Assembly (NCBI GenBank): GCA_001972305.1
Contig: BDDD01000126.1
Span: 1 to 64,000 of the forward strand
Source: Cephalotus follicularis
Taxonomy: Eukaryota > Streptophyta > Magnoliopsida > Oxalidales > Cephalotaceae
Reading direction: 5' to 3'
DNA: 64,000 nucleotides
Shown here: piece after piece, positions 51,165-63,073 of the stretch
How the letters are laid out: each line of letters starts with the position of its first letter
How positions within the stretch are numbered: the stretch's first letter is position 1
Program-made: the position numbers and the translations under genes
The notes under the pieces: model-generated
Told to the model about the DNA's origin: nothing
Database searches by the model: none
Seen by the model: only the letters and a program-made list of their open reading frames with translations

Positions 51165-52295
51165 AATTCAATCCTAACAAGGCATAACCTTTATAAAATT
51201 ACGACAAATACTACAAAGCACAAAAGAAGGAAAAAGAAAACAGAGAAATCCCATGAGAAAACAACCTCAAAGTCACCCAATAAAATTGAACCCCAAAGAA
51301 ACAAAATTGCTGGAGAAATTCAATATGACAGGATAGAAGAACAAAACCCAATATCGAAAAAGAACATAATAACTGGGCCGGGGGTGGGATAGCTTCCTTG
51401 TCCCCTTAATTTTTTTAGTAAAAAAAAAAAAAACATAATACAAATAGCAATACATCCACAGAGAAAACAAGTAGAGTGAAAAAATGGAGGCCCTTAATTA
51501 AGTTCTATATGTTTCAACCATGTTAACAAGAAACTGAAAATAGGTGCTTATGTATATGCAAGTGTATAAAATATGTAAACAATAAAGTTAGAGAAAGAGC
51601 CCTGTTGAAGAAGCTGTCGCCAACCTAGAAGAAGAACCCTAACAATCACGAAACAACATAACACAGAATTGATAGAAACAAAAAAAACAAAGGTAATTCA
51701 TAGATGTCAGTAACTGAAAGTGCAGAAAAAAATGAAGGGAAAGAAACTACTTACTCAAAATCAGTGGCTATTATTAGAAAACAAGAAAAACAAAAAACTA
51801 CCCATTTCTTGTTTCTGGTTATTCTTAAAAACTACAAAAAACATAGATTAAAAAACAGCATAAGGTACTTTAGAAACCTTATTTATGGCTTGCTTTCTTC
51901 TTGCGGGGTTGGCTGATCTGTTCACCACCGATTTTTTAGACTATGATGGATACAACCCAACCAGCAAAGCAATTACGCCTACAAAAGCTACAGCCCACTA
52001 CACTAAAGGACACAGGACATGAACATGGACAGACAAAGCTAGTATACTCTGTTCTCATTGTCCTCTCGTCTCTCCTTCTTTATTGTCTTTTTGCTTTTAC
52101 TGTTTCTTTGGGTCCTTTGAATTGACTGGCACCTGGTCTCTTTACTTGCATCCATTTTTTTTTTGTTTTCTTTTTTCGAATCTTTTGACCACCATGGCCA
52201 ATGAGTCAATGATCCGGTAGGCAAGTATTAATTCATGTCAATAAAATAAGAAAACCATTGCCTGTTAATTTTTTGATACCAAATGAATTGCATAC
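51165..52295. other. Upstream region of the CAR gene
   Basis: AT-rich DNA likely to include the promoter and 5' UTR, perhaps with a leader intron. I see no further ORF with protein character. A 43-base stretch at 51908-51950 recurs at 63325-63367. Confidence 0.55.
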
Positions 52296-53113
52296 TGATA
52301 CGGAGAAAAATCTATCTATACCAAGAATAACACGTGTCTCTACAGGTGTTGTCAAGACTAAGAACTTTAAGACTTGTATATAAGCACAAATCTACAATAA
52401 CAGGTGAACTCTTTCTCGGTATCAGTACCGAGGAGTTCCCCCGTGACAGTTTTGCAGAGATCGTCCTCCTCGGCACAAGTGCCGAGGAGCTCCGCTTTGG
52501 TGTCTGTGCCGAGAACCTCCTTTCCAACTGTACTGTGGAATGACTCTTCCTCGGACCTTTGCGAGCAACGCAATGCCTTTAGCACAAACCCAAGTTCTTG
52601 ACATTGAAGACCTGGAAGCGGACAAGAGACTAGAAGACCCATCTTCCCTCTTCCTCTACAGTTGTCCTCCACAATATGAGGCCTTGACATCCGCTACATT
52701 CCAGGGGTTCATCTCCTCATATATGAAAAGATAGGATATGCTAAGCGACTTACAAATCCGGCGGAGATCAAGTGAAATGACCGAGATCCTCGGCATTTCC
52801 TTAGAGGATAACAATCATCTCCGTTTTTCACGCTCAAACAGTTACCAACGAGCTCTATAAATACCAGTTTCACAAACTGTATAAAGGTCAGCCATTTTAG
52901 CATAAAAAATAACCTTATATTCTCTGTGTAACCACTAACTTGAGCGTCGGAGTGTCCTGAGTGTCCCTGGGAGAACAAACTCCTGGACCTTCAACGTGTT
53001 TGCTTATCTGTGCAGGGAAAACAACCATTCAGTCATTTTCAACCATCATCTTGGAGCATTAAGCGTTTCATTCAATAAATTAAAGTCATCCTGAAAGGAT
53101 TTTTGTATCAACA
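52296..53113 (+). mobile_element. Solo LTR of a Gypsy element
   Basis: From TGATACGGAG to TTTTTGTATCAACA, 818 bases, on plus. The end GGATTTTTGTATCAACA and the phrases TTGAGCGTCGGAGTGTCC and TCTGTGCAGGG match the LTRs at 38988 and 48457 read in reverse. A TATA-like CTCTATAAATACC stands at 52853-52865. It also has repeated GCCGAGGA/CGGCA words (52420-52510). Flanks CATAC and CATGA are at best a mutated TSD. Confidence 0.8.
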
Positions 53114-53822
53114 CATGATGTATTGAAATATCAATCGGTATGTTTATTTGTTTAGTGATGTTTTGTTATTTATTATAAATAATAATTTTTTTATATTAGT
53201 AGAATTATTCTTCTATGTAATATTGTCATTACATATATGGCACTGCTCCTGTAATGCTTTAGCGGTACCCTTGTTTCCATAAGTACTTTAAATTTTATTA
53301 AGTTGTTAAATTTAGTATCTTATGTTTTTTACTTGGTTTTACTAACTCGTTAAAGTTATTTTTTTTTTGATTAGTTGTTAAAGTGCACTTATTGGCTTGT
53401 TAGTTTGAAAAGAAGAAAAATGAATGAAAGTGATGATATTAATAAATGATGATATTTCTTTATGGAATTTGCATTGGTTTAAAGAATTGGACGGTCGTTT
53501 TCCTTTAAAAGCATATATGTGATCAATATTTTCTAAATTCAACTGTTAGATTTAATGTTATATATACATGTAAATTTTTAAATCAATCGAATATCTATAG
53601 ATATTCTTTTGAATAAGTTAATCTTTTATTGTATATAAATAACTTATAGAATAGTTAAATTTTATAGGTGAAGATACTCTAGTTAGAAATATTTGATTGA
53701 CTTTAAAATTTACATATATGATCTATATTTATATAACTTCAAATCTAACGAATTGATCACAAATTTGTTTTTGGAGCAAAAAAAAAAAAGCAAACCAGAA
53801 TTGGACCAAAGCCACTTCCTTA
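53114..53822. other. AT-rich intergenic sequence
   Basis: No gene or element recognised. Confidence 0.6.
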
Positions 53823-53839
53823 CACTACAAAAAAAGGGG

Positions 53840-54255
53840 GCAACGACGAGGGCACTTCCCCTCGCCGTCCCCTCGCCATTGAGTCTACGGCGAGGGCATG
53901 GCGAGGGGAAAAGACCCTCGCCAATTTACTCCTCGCCAGCCAGTTCGGCGAGGGGATGGCGAGGGTACAGCGAGGGTAGAGTCCCCTCGCCATCCACTGC
54001 CCTCGCCACACAGAGGGTATGGCTAGGGCAGCCTCCCCTCGCCATGGTACCCTCGCCATGGCGAGGGGAAGAAGGTACCCTCGTCATACCCTCGCCATGG
54101 CGAGGGTATGGCTAGGGCCCTAGACTCTCCCTCTCCTCGCCTCCCTCGCGTGCCCTCGCCATAGCGAGGGTTTATGCCCTCGCCGTATACAGTTGCTACA
54201 GAATGCCCTTGCCTCCGCCTCGCCATGCCCTCGCCGAGCCCTCGCCATTCTGCAG
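53840..54255. repeat. CACTA left subterminal repeats
   Basis: Several tens of CCTCGCCA/TGGCGAGG words in both orientations make this very GC-rich. The right end has a smaller set at 58350-58490. In En/Spm such repeats bind TnpA; here that is inferred. ORFs at 53693-54226 are by-products. Confidence 0.9.
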
Positions 54256-54479
54256 ATGCTGCTACAGGAACTATCAGCAGAATCTATGCCCTAAACTCCA
54301 AGCAAAACCTGCAATTCATTTCAGCAACAACCACAATAACAGTTTATATTTTACAATTCTCAGCAATAGACACATTTCATTCATTATGGACTAACAAAAC
54401 AATGGAAAAAAGTGTTGTCAGCATTTTATAAAAAGGATAATATGTCAAATATATTTACAGACAGTGTTAGAATATGTTA

Positions 54480-56155
54480 GATACAACAGACTACTACTAC
54501 TGGTCATCGCTATCACTATCGTCCGAATCTCCGAATGGCTGGAAGGGGGGGTGCCGAGACCGCGGTGAACTGTGATCAGATGGTGTGCGTGTGGACCGAG
54601 ACTCCATCATCTACGTCATATTATCCATAAAAGTCTCCATCTTCGACTCCATAAGGTCCAACTGGCTTTGAAGGTCTGAGACTCTGTCCGACCCTGGGGT
54701 GCTCTATGACGGGTGTGAAGTGAATAAGCAACTCTGACCTCCCACTCCCGACTGAGTACCTCGGAGTGCTTGTGGTAGCATCTTTGTGGAAGTCATATAG
54801 TTCCCTAATCCACGGATCTTGCCCTTCCGCGGACCCCAGTAGCCTCCGTCCATGCCATGACGTCGAAGGGAGCCGTCACCCTAGTACCGTCGGGGCCCTC
54901 CACAGTATCCGGCCCAGCAGCAACCCGGTACTTTTCCTAGAAAAAATACAAGATTAATCAGTTAAGTGATTAAACATATACAAGATTAATCAGTTAAGTG
55001 ACACATTCATTTCAGTTTGTAACTCACCATCCTCTCCATTATAATAGGAGATGGAAGAGTATCATCCCCCGTCTTCTTATGGGTGTCTAAGTATACATCC
55101 ACATGCGGTTTCCCCTTGGCCACCTGCAAGTCAAATGGTATTTCAAATTAGTTTGAAACACAAATTAAGTTTATTAATCACCATAATCATAAATTTAGTT
55201 TATTACTTACCCCAATCTGCAGCTGTCTCTCCATTGTGTGACTGTCGCCAGTGTAGGTGGTGTGTGCTTCATTCGACCTATTGACGGCATTTGTTCTTGC
55301 CCGCTTCTGAAAATCCTCGGGCAACCACCTATTCACCATTTCATCCCCCACTGGTCGTGGTATCTCTGCAGGGCCATGCTGCATGCACTCCGGGCTCATC
55401 TGCTGCACCCCAACGTCCGTCATTGCCTTCCTCCTATAGTTACGCATCCATTTTGGGTAATTCTCCTGCGCGTAACTATAGAATGGCAGTCTGCTGTGTG
55501 CATCAGATGAAAGAAATTGGAAGTACTCCTACAAAACATCAGTGCCAAAACAATTAGTCGCTCAAAAATAACCTAAATAATATTTACGATAAATTGAAAT
55601 AGTTTTGCCCACCAATAGTTTCTCCCACAGTAGTTCCTTCTCTGCATTAGGCCACTGGCTCCAAGTGATCCATGTCTGTAGTATTCTGCTCTTAATGATG
55701 GACGCTATCGTATTCTTCACGTCCATCTCCTCAAAACACCTGCAATTAAACAAACAATTATTAGCACATACATCATAGGTTATGTTTAAAAAAATGTACT
55801 CAAATTACTAGTCACTTTACCCATTCGTACTGATATGCCGAATAGGTCTAGCGTCAACCCCCTGCGGGGGCAAGTCCGCCCCCCTACTAGCTCCCCTCAT
55901 CCGTCGCTGATTGGAACCTGATTCAAAAACATAGTTACGTTTCACTGTAAACATATATAATAAAATATAACAAAAAAGCTTCGACAATACGAAAAACAGT
56001 TTAATGTCAAATATTGTAACATAACAAATTTTCTTACTAGCACTAGGAACATCGATATCCTGCTCCTGTGACCCCGGCTCCATGGAGTCCAGCTCGGGAT
56101 GTGTAGATGCTGAGGGTGTGCTGGAGATAGAGAGACGCGAGACTCTCCGAGGCAT
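54480..56155 (-). pseudogene. CACTA second gene (Transposase_24 / TnpA-like)
   Basis: Exon-like pieces on minus: 56155 onward (MPRRVSRLSISSTPS), about 55920-55820, 55750-55610 (ILQTWITWSQWPNAEKEL), 55530-55215 (YSYAQENYPKWMRNYRRKAM and NRSNEAHTTYTGDSHTMERQ) and 55120-54780 (KGKPHVDVYLDTHKK). This is the pattern of the plant En/Spm Transposase_24 family, Pfam PF03004. Splice sites between the pieces look plausible; near 54790-54480 stops appear. Confidence 0.75.
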
Positions 56156-56519
56156 ATCTGCAAGAACTCACCGTATTTAAAAATAATACAAACTACATAC
56201 AGTTGTCCTACTATATATTATCAAATTACATTATCCTGTCACATTAGAACATTAAGAATACTATTGCAAACAGTACTTACAACATATACTACACTATTAA
56301 CTTAGAGTTTAATCCATACTATCAATATCCACGTCGTCCTGACTATCGGAATCATATTATTTCACTCCGTCCTCCTCTTTCGTGTCAGAAACATCGTATT
56401 CCCATTCGTCTTCCTCGTCATCCGTATTGTCACGGTCTGACGTAGGATCTCTTATTCGAACATCTGGAGGTAATACTACCTCCTCCCATTCGCCATCTCC
56501 TCGAAGGGAATCTTGACTT

Positions 56520-57138
56520 TCAGGTCGCGATATCTTCTTGAAATGTCATATCAATACCCAAATCATCGCCATCTTCTTCCTCATAATCAGGAATGGTGTA
56601 AGAATTTTTGGGTTTCGTTTTTATTACAGTCACCCACCCTTTGTACCTACGATAATTGGAAACGCTAGGTGTGTAGAACACCTGCACAGCCTGACTCGCT
56701 AGGTTCGTCGGCATCCTTAAGCAGGTCATAGAACTTCTTTGCATTGGGGTTCGGAAGATCAGCGGTCGTCTCGTCATGTTCACCAGTGTCAAAATCAAAC
56801 CCCCCGGCATCCATTACGAGATCAACAAAAGGATTGCTCGGACCCGAGGGGTCTGGCTGCTCTACTTCAGCTCGACGACGTTCCCTCCTTTCCCCATGTT
56901 GATCCCACAACGTGTAATGAGGGGTGAAACCCTTCTTCAACAAATGTAACCGCACTTCAGATCGAGTTCCAAACGCCCTTAACTTCCAACGGCTACAAGG
57001 ACATTTTATCTTACTATCCCAGACAAAATCTTGGTTTGAAAATACAAAATCTAAGAAAGCGAGCACACCCATGTTAAATTCCTTTGTTAGTAACCCCCGG
57101 ACAACCCGCCTACTCATCCAACTCCTGTCAACAGACAT
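56520..57138 (-). pseudogene. CACTA TNP2 transposase, core deleted
   Basis: The N-terminal transposase-associated domain is readable from 57138 (MSVDRSWMSRR, FGTRSEVRLHLLKKGFTPHY, KKFYDLLKDADEP). Near 56700 it jumps, with a frame change, directly to the C-terminal part (AVQVFYTPSVSNYRRYKGW, VIKTKPKNSY, DDLGIDMTFQEDI). The TNP2 catalytic region between them is absent, so an internal deletion occurred. Confidence 0.85.
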
Positions 57139-57594
57139 TTTTTCTACAAGCAGGGTAGAAGATTGTTATATTCAAGTATACTTTTCTCGATATGCATTGA
57201 CTAAAGTGTATCTCGCCACCTAACTGTAAAAGGTATGGCCCTATCCCATCCCCGACTACGTACCTCTACTAATATCGTTATCCCGCGTGCATAGTTCATA
57301 ATCAGAAAATTTCGGCAGCATCTCCCCACGGTTCCTCAAACACACGAATTAAACTGATTTGATCGGTTTAATTATGCATCCGAGGAACATGTTTAAGGAG
57401 TGTAACCGAAACTTTCTTGAAGAAAACTATGTACGCAAGATAACGATATATCCTACAGTGGACGTACGTATGCGAGAACTGTCCGAACTGGACAATTCAT
57501 GATTCACTCCTATTGAACGAATCATGAACGGGAATCTAAGGTTTCTCTCGACTTTACCCATAATAGGTATTGAACTCTACAATAAATTTAAACA

Positions 57595-58105
57595 TGATAC
57601 TAACAGACTAACTAAATTATACATTCATATATATTACTAACTATATATACATACTAACTAAATTATACATACATATATACTAACATACTCATTAAATTAT
57701 ACATACATATATATTAACTAAATTATATAGACATATATATTATTAACTATTATATATATACATATTAATTAAATTATACATACATATATACTAACATACT
57801 GACTAAATGTTTTATACATATATACTATATATATACATACTAACTAAAGTATACAACATAAATATTAATTAAATTATACACACACATATATATATACTAC
57901 TAATTATACATATATACTACTAAACTGTACATACATACATACTAACATACTAACTAAAGAATACCCTAACTAAATTATACATACTAACTAATATATACAT
58001 ATGTACTAACTATTATATATATAACTAAATTATACGTATATACTACTATATATACACTGTATATACTGTAATATATATATATATATACACTATTATATAT
58101 ATCAA
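57595..58105. repeat. AT-rich tandem repeats in the CACTA leader
   Basis: Irregular copies of ACTAACTAAATTATACATAC and (TA)n runs, followed by a GA-rich stretch (58115-58325). This is where the transposase promoter should lie. Confidence 0.85.
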
Positions 58106-58587
58106 TATATATATAAAAAAAACTAGTAGTGAGAGAGAGGGAGAAAGAAAGTACCTGAGAAGGAGAAAGTGTGAGTGAGGAAGACTGGCAGTGGAGAAAG
58201 TGAGAGAGAGGGTCCGACAATGGAGTGGGAGAGAGGGAGAAAGAGATAGGGAGAAGGAGAGGGCGGCGGGAGGGAGAAGAAGAAAGTGAGGGAGACGAGT
58301 GAAAGAGGGGAAAAAAGAGTATCAGGCACAAATTAGGTTAATTTCTGAGGGCATGGCGAGGGCATTAAGTGAGGGCGCTTAACGCCCTCGCCATGCCTTT
58401 TCTTTAAATAAAACATAAAAAACGGGCAAAACGGCGAAGGGACCATGTGCCCTCGCTATGCCCTCGCCGTTCCCCCGCCGTTGCCCAATTTTTTAGTAGT
58501 GCTAATAGAGTTGATAGATATGATCAACAAATTAAAAATAGCCTAAAAAAATGTACTTAAAGCACTTTTTAACAAAACCATTATTTA

Positions 58588-59150
58588 TTTTAGAGTCAAT
58601 ACTCCAACTAAAAAAAAATTGATTCAATCAAATACATCATTTTAAGTTATTCACTAAGTTGGTGTTAAAAAAATATTTTACTGCCTCGGCAATAAATATT
58701 TAATATTTAAAATTATTCACACAAGTGAAACCTTTTTTTTTCTTATTTTTTTATTCTTTTTTCGCTTTCTTTCACAAAAACCTAAAAAAATACTTGATCT
58801 TGAGCCAAAATATTGGACCGTCTTGTGAAGCATCGTTAGTAGCCTCTAGTCGATAGCATATATCGATCAATGAGATATTTTGGCTGAACAAGTATTATTT
58901 TGGGTTTTTGTGAAGGAAAACCAAAAAAAAGAAGAGAAATAAGAGGAAAGAAAAAAGAAAAGCTTCATGGAAAAGAGAGAAAGGGGATTGTGTGAAGAAT
59001 TTGAAGTATTAAATAATTTTGTTGAGTCGTTACTTGTTTTTTAAAGTTGAGACGTCAATTTAACCGAAACATCAATTAACATAACAAAAAAATAGAAAGG
59101 TATTTGATTGAATCAATGTTAAGTTGAGATGCTAAATCAACTAAAATAAA
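58588..59150. mobile_element. Foldback (long inverted repeat) element
   Basis: Left arm 58588-58818 and right arm 58871-59150 are imperfect inverted repeats. TTGATTCAATCAAATAC, a TTCACACAA block, a T/C-rich block, and TTTCACAAAAACC with AATACTTG and GCCAAAATAT occur in order in the left arm and in reverse complement in the right. The loop is about 50 bases. It resembles a foldback MITE; no TSD could be fixed. Confidence 0.82.
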
Positions 59151-61459
59151 ATATCGAATGTTGAAGTAAACATTTTAGTAAAATACAAGTATTAAAAAAA
59201 AAACAATCATTTATTATTTAAATAATATTACACCTCTCGACACTTTAACAAAATTTTCCATTCCGACTAATATGTCATTATATACGACATGTATTTATAA
59301 AAATAAATAAGATCTACCAATATATTTTATTCTTTAAATATTACTTTTATAGGATAACGTATCAATTAAAATAAAAATATTAAAATGGTTAACATGTCTC
59401 TGGTCATTTTATAAAAAGTTTTGTCAACCAAAGAACAATCGTTAAAAATGCAGTTAATGATTATAAATATCTTCAACATTTCAATAACACTATCTTTTAT
59501 TAACAAATCATTAAATTGAACCAATAAAAATAATTAACTACACCCATAACAAGTGTTAGTGGCACACTTGTCAAAAGAAAACCCTTTTAACAATGGTATT
59601 ACATAAAATAAGGTATAGAGATTGCAACAAGACGAGTGTAGAACTGTTTGAAACGGTTTTCCAAATTACTCGTACCTGTCCCGCTTAGGTACCACAGATA
59701 CCCGTACCCGGATGGAAGTACACCGTTTACCTAGAATTTTACCTTGGAACAAAAGTTGGGTTTATAATCTAACAATAATATTAAACTTACATTACTTTTA
59801 CTAATTTTTTTATTTCAATACATATCATTATTTTTTTCTAAAAAATAATAAAATTTATTTATATATTTTATTTATGTGTCATTAGTGTATGTTTTAAGAT
59901 AAAAAAATCGATAAAAATATTAATAAGTTTAACATCATTGATAATCAAACAGCTTAATTCAAAGAAATAGTTAGAACATTCAATGATGTAGAAACTATCT
60001 AATTTGTTATCATACTCAGAATAGCTTGTTAGGCTTTTTTATTAGAGTTGTATGCCACTCTAAACAGCCTCTACTCGATAGTCCCAAAGTCTTTACAACA
60101 ATATTTTGAAACATGACAAAAAAAAAATGCAATAACTAGTGTGATTAGATTGTCCAAAAATACTTTAAGACCCAACTTAATGTTTAATAAAATTACTTCA
60201 AAAATAATTTTAATAAAAATACTTTTATTTTTAAAATGAACAAAAACAAACTATCCCAAAAAATATTTTTTTTATAAATTTTAATATTTAACAAAAAAAA
60301 ATATTATGATGTCAACCACAGTTTCAAAAATATATTTACCAAACATATATTCATTGTCATACAACATTATCAAACAAAACTTAAGTTTTGACCCTAATTG
60401 AAAGGTTAAACCCTATCGGTCCAACCGAGTTAACAATAGATTGGACAGACTGAATCACAAAAAAAAATATTATATATATATGTTGTGTTAATTGTCCAAC
60501 TAGTTAGACCGAACCCAACCTACTTGGTAGGTAACTGATCGACTGAGAATTACGAATAACATTAAAAATAAAACATTGGTTCACCCAAAAAAAAAGTTAC
60601 AGAACACTCCTTTATGATCTGACCCTGCATAAATTCGGTTATACAAGCGAGGTACACTACAAAATGACCAGGGCTCTTACATCAGCCAAATCATCTATCA
60701 CTTTCATATTATCCTACCAGTAAGAGGGATTATTAAGTCACAGATAAAGCTTGTTGAAATATAAATCCATAACATTCTTCTGTATACTCGTTAGGCATAG
60801 AAAGGTACATTGAGAAGAATAACCAACTTCTTCATAGAGGCTGCTATATCATATTAGAATCTTAAATGACGAAACCAAAACCAATTAGGACCTCAAGTCC
60901 TTCAAACACATTAACCAGTTACTACAGTAGCATAACCGCTGATAGAAAACACCACCATCGTAAACTGACATAATTCGGTTAGTTTGATCGTAAACGTGGG
61001 CTGGATTCAGGTACGCTACATAGCTGCAGAAGTTCAACACTTGATTCAACAGAAAATTCAGCCATCAATATAGTTTTTTTTTTTTTAACAATAAAAAAAA
61101 AAACTTATGGTGAGACATGCTTATTGTGCGTGCTAAGTTGAATACAACCTCCCCAAAGGAATTCAATTTGATAGCATGTGTGAAACCAGCAAAATTAAGT
61201 TTCCGCGAGTCTTCCAATGCCAACACTCATGTCATAGTTGGATTATACCCCTGCAACATTTAAGCATGCACACTAATTTAAGCTTGTTCATAATCAGTTC
61301 AAGCAAATTATAAGAGTGCATTAGAACTTAGGTGATTGACGAAGGTGGGACTTCCCCTTCCATATCTTCTGCTCTATGCCAACAGTAATGATCATTAGGT
61401 GTCTAGAACCGCCAACATTGAATACATAAAACACATAAGGTTCTACAGTCACTCAAAAC
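59151..61459. other. AT-rich intergenic sequence
   Basis: No gene is supported. On minus, AAAGTGATAGATGATTTGGC at about 60695 could read as the end of an exon (stop TAG near 60663), but I find no partner exon. Confidence 0.5.
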
Positions 61460-62048
61460 CAGGGTTGCCTAATTCGTGCGAACCTGGAACCGTGAACCAA
61501 TTCATGCGTTCCAGAAAGTGGGACATTCGCACACACGATCCCGTTTCAATGGATGATTTGGGTAACTGAAGGCTAAAATTCACATGGAAAAAAAAAAACT
61601 TAATTTTTTGGGGCATCACAGATTATTTTCAGATAAAAATCAACACCCAAAGTCTGTTTCTATTTTTCTATCTATGTTTTTTTTTAATTACTTAATTATG
61701 TTTCTTATTTTTTTTGTTTCGATGAATGATTTGTGTAATGAAGGCTAAAATTATCATGGAAAAAAAATTTACTTCTTTGGAGCATCACAGATTATTTTCA
61801 GATAGAAATCAACACCCGAAGTCTGTTTTTATTTCAATCTTTGTTTTTTTAAGTACATAATTATGTTTCTTATGTTTTATTTCCATGTATATATATCAAC
61901 ACGAACCAAACAAACGCTATCAAGCGCAGCACGACCCCAAATAGCGATCAGACTAAGTCTACCTTCATCGTATCGTGTACCAAAAAAAAAAAAAACCATC
62001 CTCTCCCCATCCCCGGTACCCAACCACACCAAGAATTAGGCAACACTG
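61460..62048. mobile_element. Non-autonomous hAT element (MITE-like)
   Basis: Inverted ends CAGGGTTGCCTAATTC and CAGTGTTGCCTAATTC (reverse complement of the right end) with a perfect 8-base TSD, CTCAAAAC (61452-61459 and 62049-62056). It is 589 bases and has no ORF. Most of the interior is a direct duplication of about 170 bases (from about 61550 and 61720), each with GCATCACAGATTATTTTCAG. Confidence 0.94.
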
Positions 62049-62056
62049 CTCAAAAC

Positions 62057-62690
62057 ACACACTGAAACTATATTAATGATATGCTTAACATGGCATAGAC
62101 GGTAGTTGGAATACAAATCAAAAGTATGAATCATTGTGATAGGAGTCTAACTTAATCACAAAGAACTTAATGAAAGTAATCAAAATATATGCTAAATGAA
62201 AAACTATTAAAAAAGATCACCTGCCTGAAACTTTTGCTTATTTGTAGCAAAGGTATGGTAGAGGTATTGAAGGCTAAGAGCATTTTATCAGCACCCATGT
62301 TGATGAGCACACAGTTAAATGGTCATCAAATGCTAGATTTAGTCATCAAAATGTTCAAAGAAACTCTGGCTTAGCTTGGGCATGGCATACCGTGGGAAAA
62401 CGAGACTTTCCATTAACTACACCGTCATAGAACCTCCAAGCAAGCCTTCACATATACAGATTATAATCTAAAACATATATAAAGATATATAATTTTTTTA
62501 ACAAGGTATATATTATAGGAGGTATTACTTACAAAGGGAGGCATCCATAATATAGAGTAAATAGTAAAATATTTATCAATTATGATAACAGAAGAAAAAG
62601 TAAAATAAAAAGTCCACGTTTAACGTCGATAAAGCATCAAAAGAAAATCACCATCTGATGACAGATTCAATATCATCTCTGCGGTCAACC
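62057..62690. other. Intergenic or intronic sequence
   Basis: A 61-codon plus-strand frame (62189-62374) has some protein-like composition (SKGMVEVLKAKSILSAPMLM) but matches nothing I recognise. Confidence 0.4.
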
Positions 62691-62691
62691 A

Positions 62692-62797
62692 TCTTGTCAA
62701 GATTCAATACTCTCATCAATGGACTTTGTAGAGAGGGATTTTACCCTAAATACAAAGTCCATTGACGAGAGCATTGAACTTCAACGTTTTGACAAGA
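62692..62797. repeat. Inverted repeat (hairpin) 1
   Basis: Arms 62692-62730 and 62751-62797 pair around a 20-base loop; TACAAAGTCCATTGA is exact apart from one T/C further along. The right arm has a bulge of about eight bases. Confidence 0.85.
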
Positions 62798-62829
62798 ATA
62801 AAGAAACCAATAAGAGAGGTGAGATAGAT

Positions 62830-62894
62830 GGCAAAAACAATTGATCAAGTACTGGGTCTGCAGGCCCTCAACAGTTTGATCAATTGCTTTTGCC
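62830..62894. repeat. Inverted repeat (hairpin) 2
   Basis: GGCAAAAACAATTGATCAA (62830-62848) pairs with TTGATCAATTGCTTTTGCC (62876-62894), with one G-U/mismatch position and a 27-base loop. Confidence 0.85.
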
Positions 62895-63073
62895 ACCTTT
62901 CTCAACACCATTGAACCGAACAATATAAGGGTGAGGATGATCCCATTGAAAGAAGTTAAGGCCCCATCATCGTACACATAATGGGTTTTGTCAGCTCGCG
63001 TGGCTTCTGGTAGCAGGAGAGAAAAAGAGTGCAAAAAAGAGGAGGAAACAACAAGAAGATAGAGAGAGTTCAT
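62853..63073 (-). CDS. Hypothetical secreted or membrane protein, possible first exon
   Basis: From ATG 63073 the frame encodes a signal-peptide-like start (MNSLYLLVVSSSFLHSFSLL, then LPEATRA) and a hydrophobic segment (FNGIILTLILFGSMVL). The exon could end at a GT donor at 62852 after GLQTQ. I do not recognise the family. A possible next exon on minus near 62735-62650 reads PLMRVLNLDKMVDRRDDIES, but the splice is not secure. Confidence 0.35.

Larger units (their letters stand above)
53823..58501 (-). mobile_element. CACTA (En/Spm) transposon, internally deleted
   Basis: The ends are CACTACAAAAAAA (53823) and TTTTTTAGTAGTG (58501), inverse of CACTACTAAAAAA. Both continue into GGGCAACG(A/G)CG. 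Flanking bases TTA and CTA are a 3-base TSD with one change. Subterminal regions are rich in CCCTCGCC/GGCGAGGG words. Two gene remnants lie on minus in the usual order: a TNP2-type transposase (57138-56520), then a Transposase_24-type gene (56155-54480). The catalytic middle of the first is missing, so the element is non-autonomous. Confidence 0.94.

Noticed and set aside
53693..54431. ORFs in the CACTA left end
   Set aside because: They consist of translated CCTCGCCA repeats.
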